Below the pieces are notes generated by a model. That model saw only the letters and a list, made by a program, of their open reading frames with translations, made no database searches and had not been told where the DNA came from. Shown one piece after another: positions 29,982 to 31,830 of a stretch of 31,830 bases of DNA; within the stretch, counting starts at the first letter, position 1, and every line of letters starts with the position of its first letter. Source of the stretch: a virus. The stretch spans positions 1 to 31,830 of IMG/VR virus record IMGVR_UViG_3300030106_001999, one strand, 5' to 3'. The position numbers and the translations under genes are program-made.

Positions 29982-31828
29982 ACGTGCGCATCTCCAGAAA
30001 TCCACGACGGGCGCCACTGCCGTACCGTCTCAACAGATGGAGTGTATATCTTTTCAAGATTGTGCTCCATAAACCATTGTGCCATAACACAGTCATCCGT
30101 GCGAGAACCAGTCCCCTCAGGGTTCCACTTTGTGACTTCGTTAACGAGCAATAACGAATGCGGGCGCGCAGCAGTCTGTTGTTTCCCCGGCAACCGCACC
30201 CGCCCGGCCCGATACAACGGACCCAACATTTGCACCCCGTACTTAGGGTCACCTTTGTTTTTGGAATGCGTGTAATGCGGGACTAGCTCGACATTTCTTT
30301 GCGACGCCCACCTACGAAAATGGTCGTACTGAAGAATAAACTTTTGCGCCGCGTTTGCTTCCACAATCCAGTACTGGATCGGGTGCCCCATATCGTTTGA
30401 TATCTGCCACCAATCCTCGGCGACGCCCGTAAACGTTTGAAATTCATGGTTCCAGTCTAAGAACGACGGCGCGTCCATTTTGCGCCGGTACGACTCCAAC
30501 AAATACCGGTACTCTGTTTCTTCAACATAAGCCCAACATTGCAAAGCCCAAAAGTTTGACGGGCTGGGGTCAGCCGAAGCAATGATGACAGGATCAGACG
30601 GCAAATACGGCGGCAACTCCCACAAGTCACGATCGTTGTCCCAACACCCAACGTGGCTTATGCCTTCACGGCCTTCGCCGCCCGACACCCAAACCGGGTC
30701 AACCAAAACCGTCGACGGATCAGAGTCTTCCTGCTGATACAAAATTTCGTACCGGTCAGGCGTCTGCGCTTTAATGTGCCGAATTTTTTTCCAAGGCAAA
30801 CGACGCGGATACAACAGGCACCCATCAGGCCACGGCTTTGCATGGACGCTGTGGTCCCCGTTGCAGTTCTCCTCGTAATGCACCTTGTACTTCAAATGAT
30901 GGTACTTAGATTCTACGTCAGTGGGGGAGGGTGTTTCACAAGGCAAGGAGGAAGCCTGTTCTGGGATCTCCCCAGACACCATGCCCTCCCCCACAAGCTC
31001 AAGATTGTCCTCGTCTAGTGGAGCTTTCTTATCTAACGCATACCGGTAAATATCGTCAGACGACATGCGCTGACCATTTAAGACTAACAGGCCGCCAGGT
31101 TCCAGTCGCGTCTCAGCTACCTCATCCCACCAGCGGTACATGTCGCTACGAGACTCCGAGTTACGCATTTTGCGCGGGTCCCAAACGTCGTCCCAAATAA
31201 CAAGATCAAACCGGCCGCCCAGAAAGCCAGAGTCCATACCGAACGCCGACCACGTAGGTTCCTTCTGCGAAAGAGGCTGATCGTCAGGCTGCAAAATGGT
31301 AAACGCTTCAGCCCGCCAAATTTCTTTAGCGTCTGGTTTAAACGCGCCAAAGTCCTGCTGCATTGTGCGGGTAGCGTCGACAGCGATACCGATCTTCTGA
31401 TCGTTAAGTTCAGCACGAGCCACATGCTCACGTTCAAACTCTGCCCGCAAACGGCGGCTGTACCACTCGGCAAGGCGTTGCGTAGACGAACCCATCATGC
31501 CTCGCAAAGCACGGTTCCGCACAGTCGCCCACGCTGGAAGCACCTTTGCAAAAAACGTAGATTTGCCGGACCCCGGAGGCGCGTTGATAACGATGTATTC
31601 TTCGTCGAAGGTGTTAAGGAGTTCGTTTACTTTCTCGGTCGCTTCGATCTGCCAAGGTTGAAGAATGATCCCGAAGTAGCGGAGCGCAAACGCTTCGATG
31701 TTGTCAAACGCTTCTTGCGCGTCTGGTTCTAGCTGTTCATACGTCGGAATTTTTGATACACCAATTTTGTCTACTTGCTCTTTGGCTTGCACCCAAGACC
31801 GGGTAGACGTCCGGCCTGATTCGTTGTC
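29978..31828 (-). CDS. terL: Terminase large subunit (5' end may lie outside the window)
   Basis: ATP-driven DNA packaging motor. Numbering from GTG 31792: ATPase with Walker A APPGSGKS (71-78) and Walker B DLVIWDD (196-202), and a C-terminal nuclease domain with likely metal-binding D408 (ASADPSPSNFWAL) and later VEANAAQ and DDCVMAQWF. The frame stays open through 31828 without a stop upstream of the GTG (…ESGRTSTRSWVQAK…), so translation may begin further right; the 604-residue form is the minimal version. An inserted 50-residue Glu/Pro-rich loop (about 258-310) separates the two domains. The stop overlaps the portal ATG (ATGA). No small subunit is visible. Confidence 0.9.
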   Translation of the reverse strand, partial: DNESGRTSTRSWVQAKEQVDKIGVSKIPTYEQLEPDAQEAFDNIEAFALRYFGIILQPWQIEATEKVNELLNTFDEEYIVINAPPGSGKSTFFAKVLPAWATVRNRALRGMMGSSTQRLAEWYSRRLRAEFEREHVARAELNDQKIGIAVDATRTMQQDFGAFKPDAKEIWRAEAFTILQPDDQPLSQKEPTWSAFGMDSGFLGGRFDLVIWDDVWDPRKMRNSESRSDMYRWWDEVAETRLEPGGLLVLNGQRMSSDDIYRYALDKKAPLDEDNLELVGEGMVSGEIPEQASSLPCETPSPTDVESKYHHLKYKVHYEENCNGDHSVHAKPWPDGCLLYPRRLPWKKIRHIKAQTPDRYEILYQQEDSDPSTVLVDPVWVSGGEGREGISHVGCWDNDRDLWELPPYLPSDPVIIASADPSPSNFWALQCWAYVEETEYRYLLESYRRKMDAPSFLDWNHEFQTFTGVAEDWWQISNDMGHPIQYWIVEANAAQKFILQYDHFRRWASQRNVELVPHYTHSKNKGDPKYGVQMLGPLYRAGRVRLPGKQQTAARPHSLLLVNEVTKWNPEGTGSRTDDCVMAQWFMEHNLEKIYTPSVETVRQWRPSWISGDAHV

Positions 31829-31830
31829 AC

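Overview
This window looks like part of a tailed bacteriophage (or prophage) genome from an actinobacterial host. Two observations support that host: a phage-borne WhiB iron-sulfur regulator (916-1215), a family essentially confined to Actinobacteria and their phages, and a secreted protein (7835-9322, minus) with a very long Thr/Pro linker and an acidic C-terminal region that I recall from Acidimicrobiia-type surface proteins. The latter is inference from memory, not a search. The structural genes suggest a short-tailed (podovirus-like) particle. I see no tail tube, no tail assembly chaperone frameshift pair and no tape measure downstream of the capsid gene. There is an N4-gp56-like major capsid protein, an adaptor-like plus nozzle-like pair, and a giant 1854-residue protein with smaller helical proteins that resemble ejection (internal virion) proteins.

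Layout. (1) 1-5711, plus strand: a tightly packed early operon of small proteins, a stand-alone DnaA domain IV-like protein, WhiB, a Cas4/RecB-like nuclease, a Rad52-like annealing protein, SSB, four DNA-binding proteins (excisionase-like, winged helix, ribbon-helix-helix, HTH_36-type replication protein) and a secreted lipoprotein lytic transglycosylase. (2) 5712-6022: a gap with an 8-bp-arm inverted repeat and, on the minus strand, a 47-residue reading frame with ten cysteines. (3) 6023-6634, plus strand: a G39P-like helicase-loader candidate and a small acidic protein, closed by a strong bidirectional terminator (6634-6668). (4) 6753-9322, minus strand: lysis cassette (M15-type endolysin, r1t-type holin, a second small membrane protein) headed by the large Thr-rich secreted protein. 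(5) 9339-9861, plus strand: a two-gene island with a PD-(D/E)XK nuclease and a membrane/coiled-coil protein. (6) 9858-31830, minus strand: a DnaQ-like exonuclease, then the structural block. In transcription order, from right to left, this is large terminase, portal, Gln-rich protein, giant protein, three helical proteins, scaffold, capsid, Lys-rich mini-protein, beta-rich virion protein, two fibres with S74 chaperones, a repeat protein, an FmdB-type zinc ribbon protein, adaptor, nozzle.

How the parts work together. The early block should take over or redirect host replication and transcription (DnaA-like DNA binding, WhiB, small repressors) and supply recombination functions (nuclease, annealing protein, SSB). 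The late block makes and fills the head. A promoter-like sequence (19161-19190) just upstream of scaffold and capsid, with a hairpin just after capsid (17571-17606), suggests these two abundant products form their own transcription unit. Stop and start codons overlap (TAATG or ATGA) at most minus-strand junctions, suggesting translational coupling. No DNA polymerase, primase, helicase, small terminase or integrase is visible here. They may lie outside the window.
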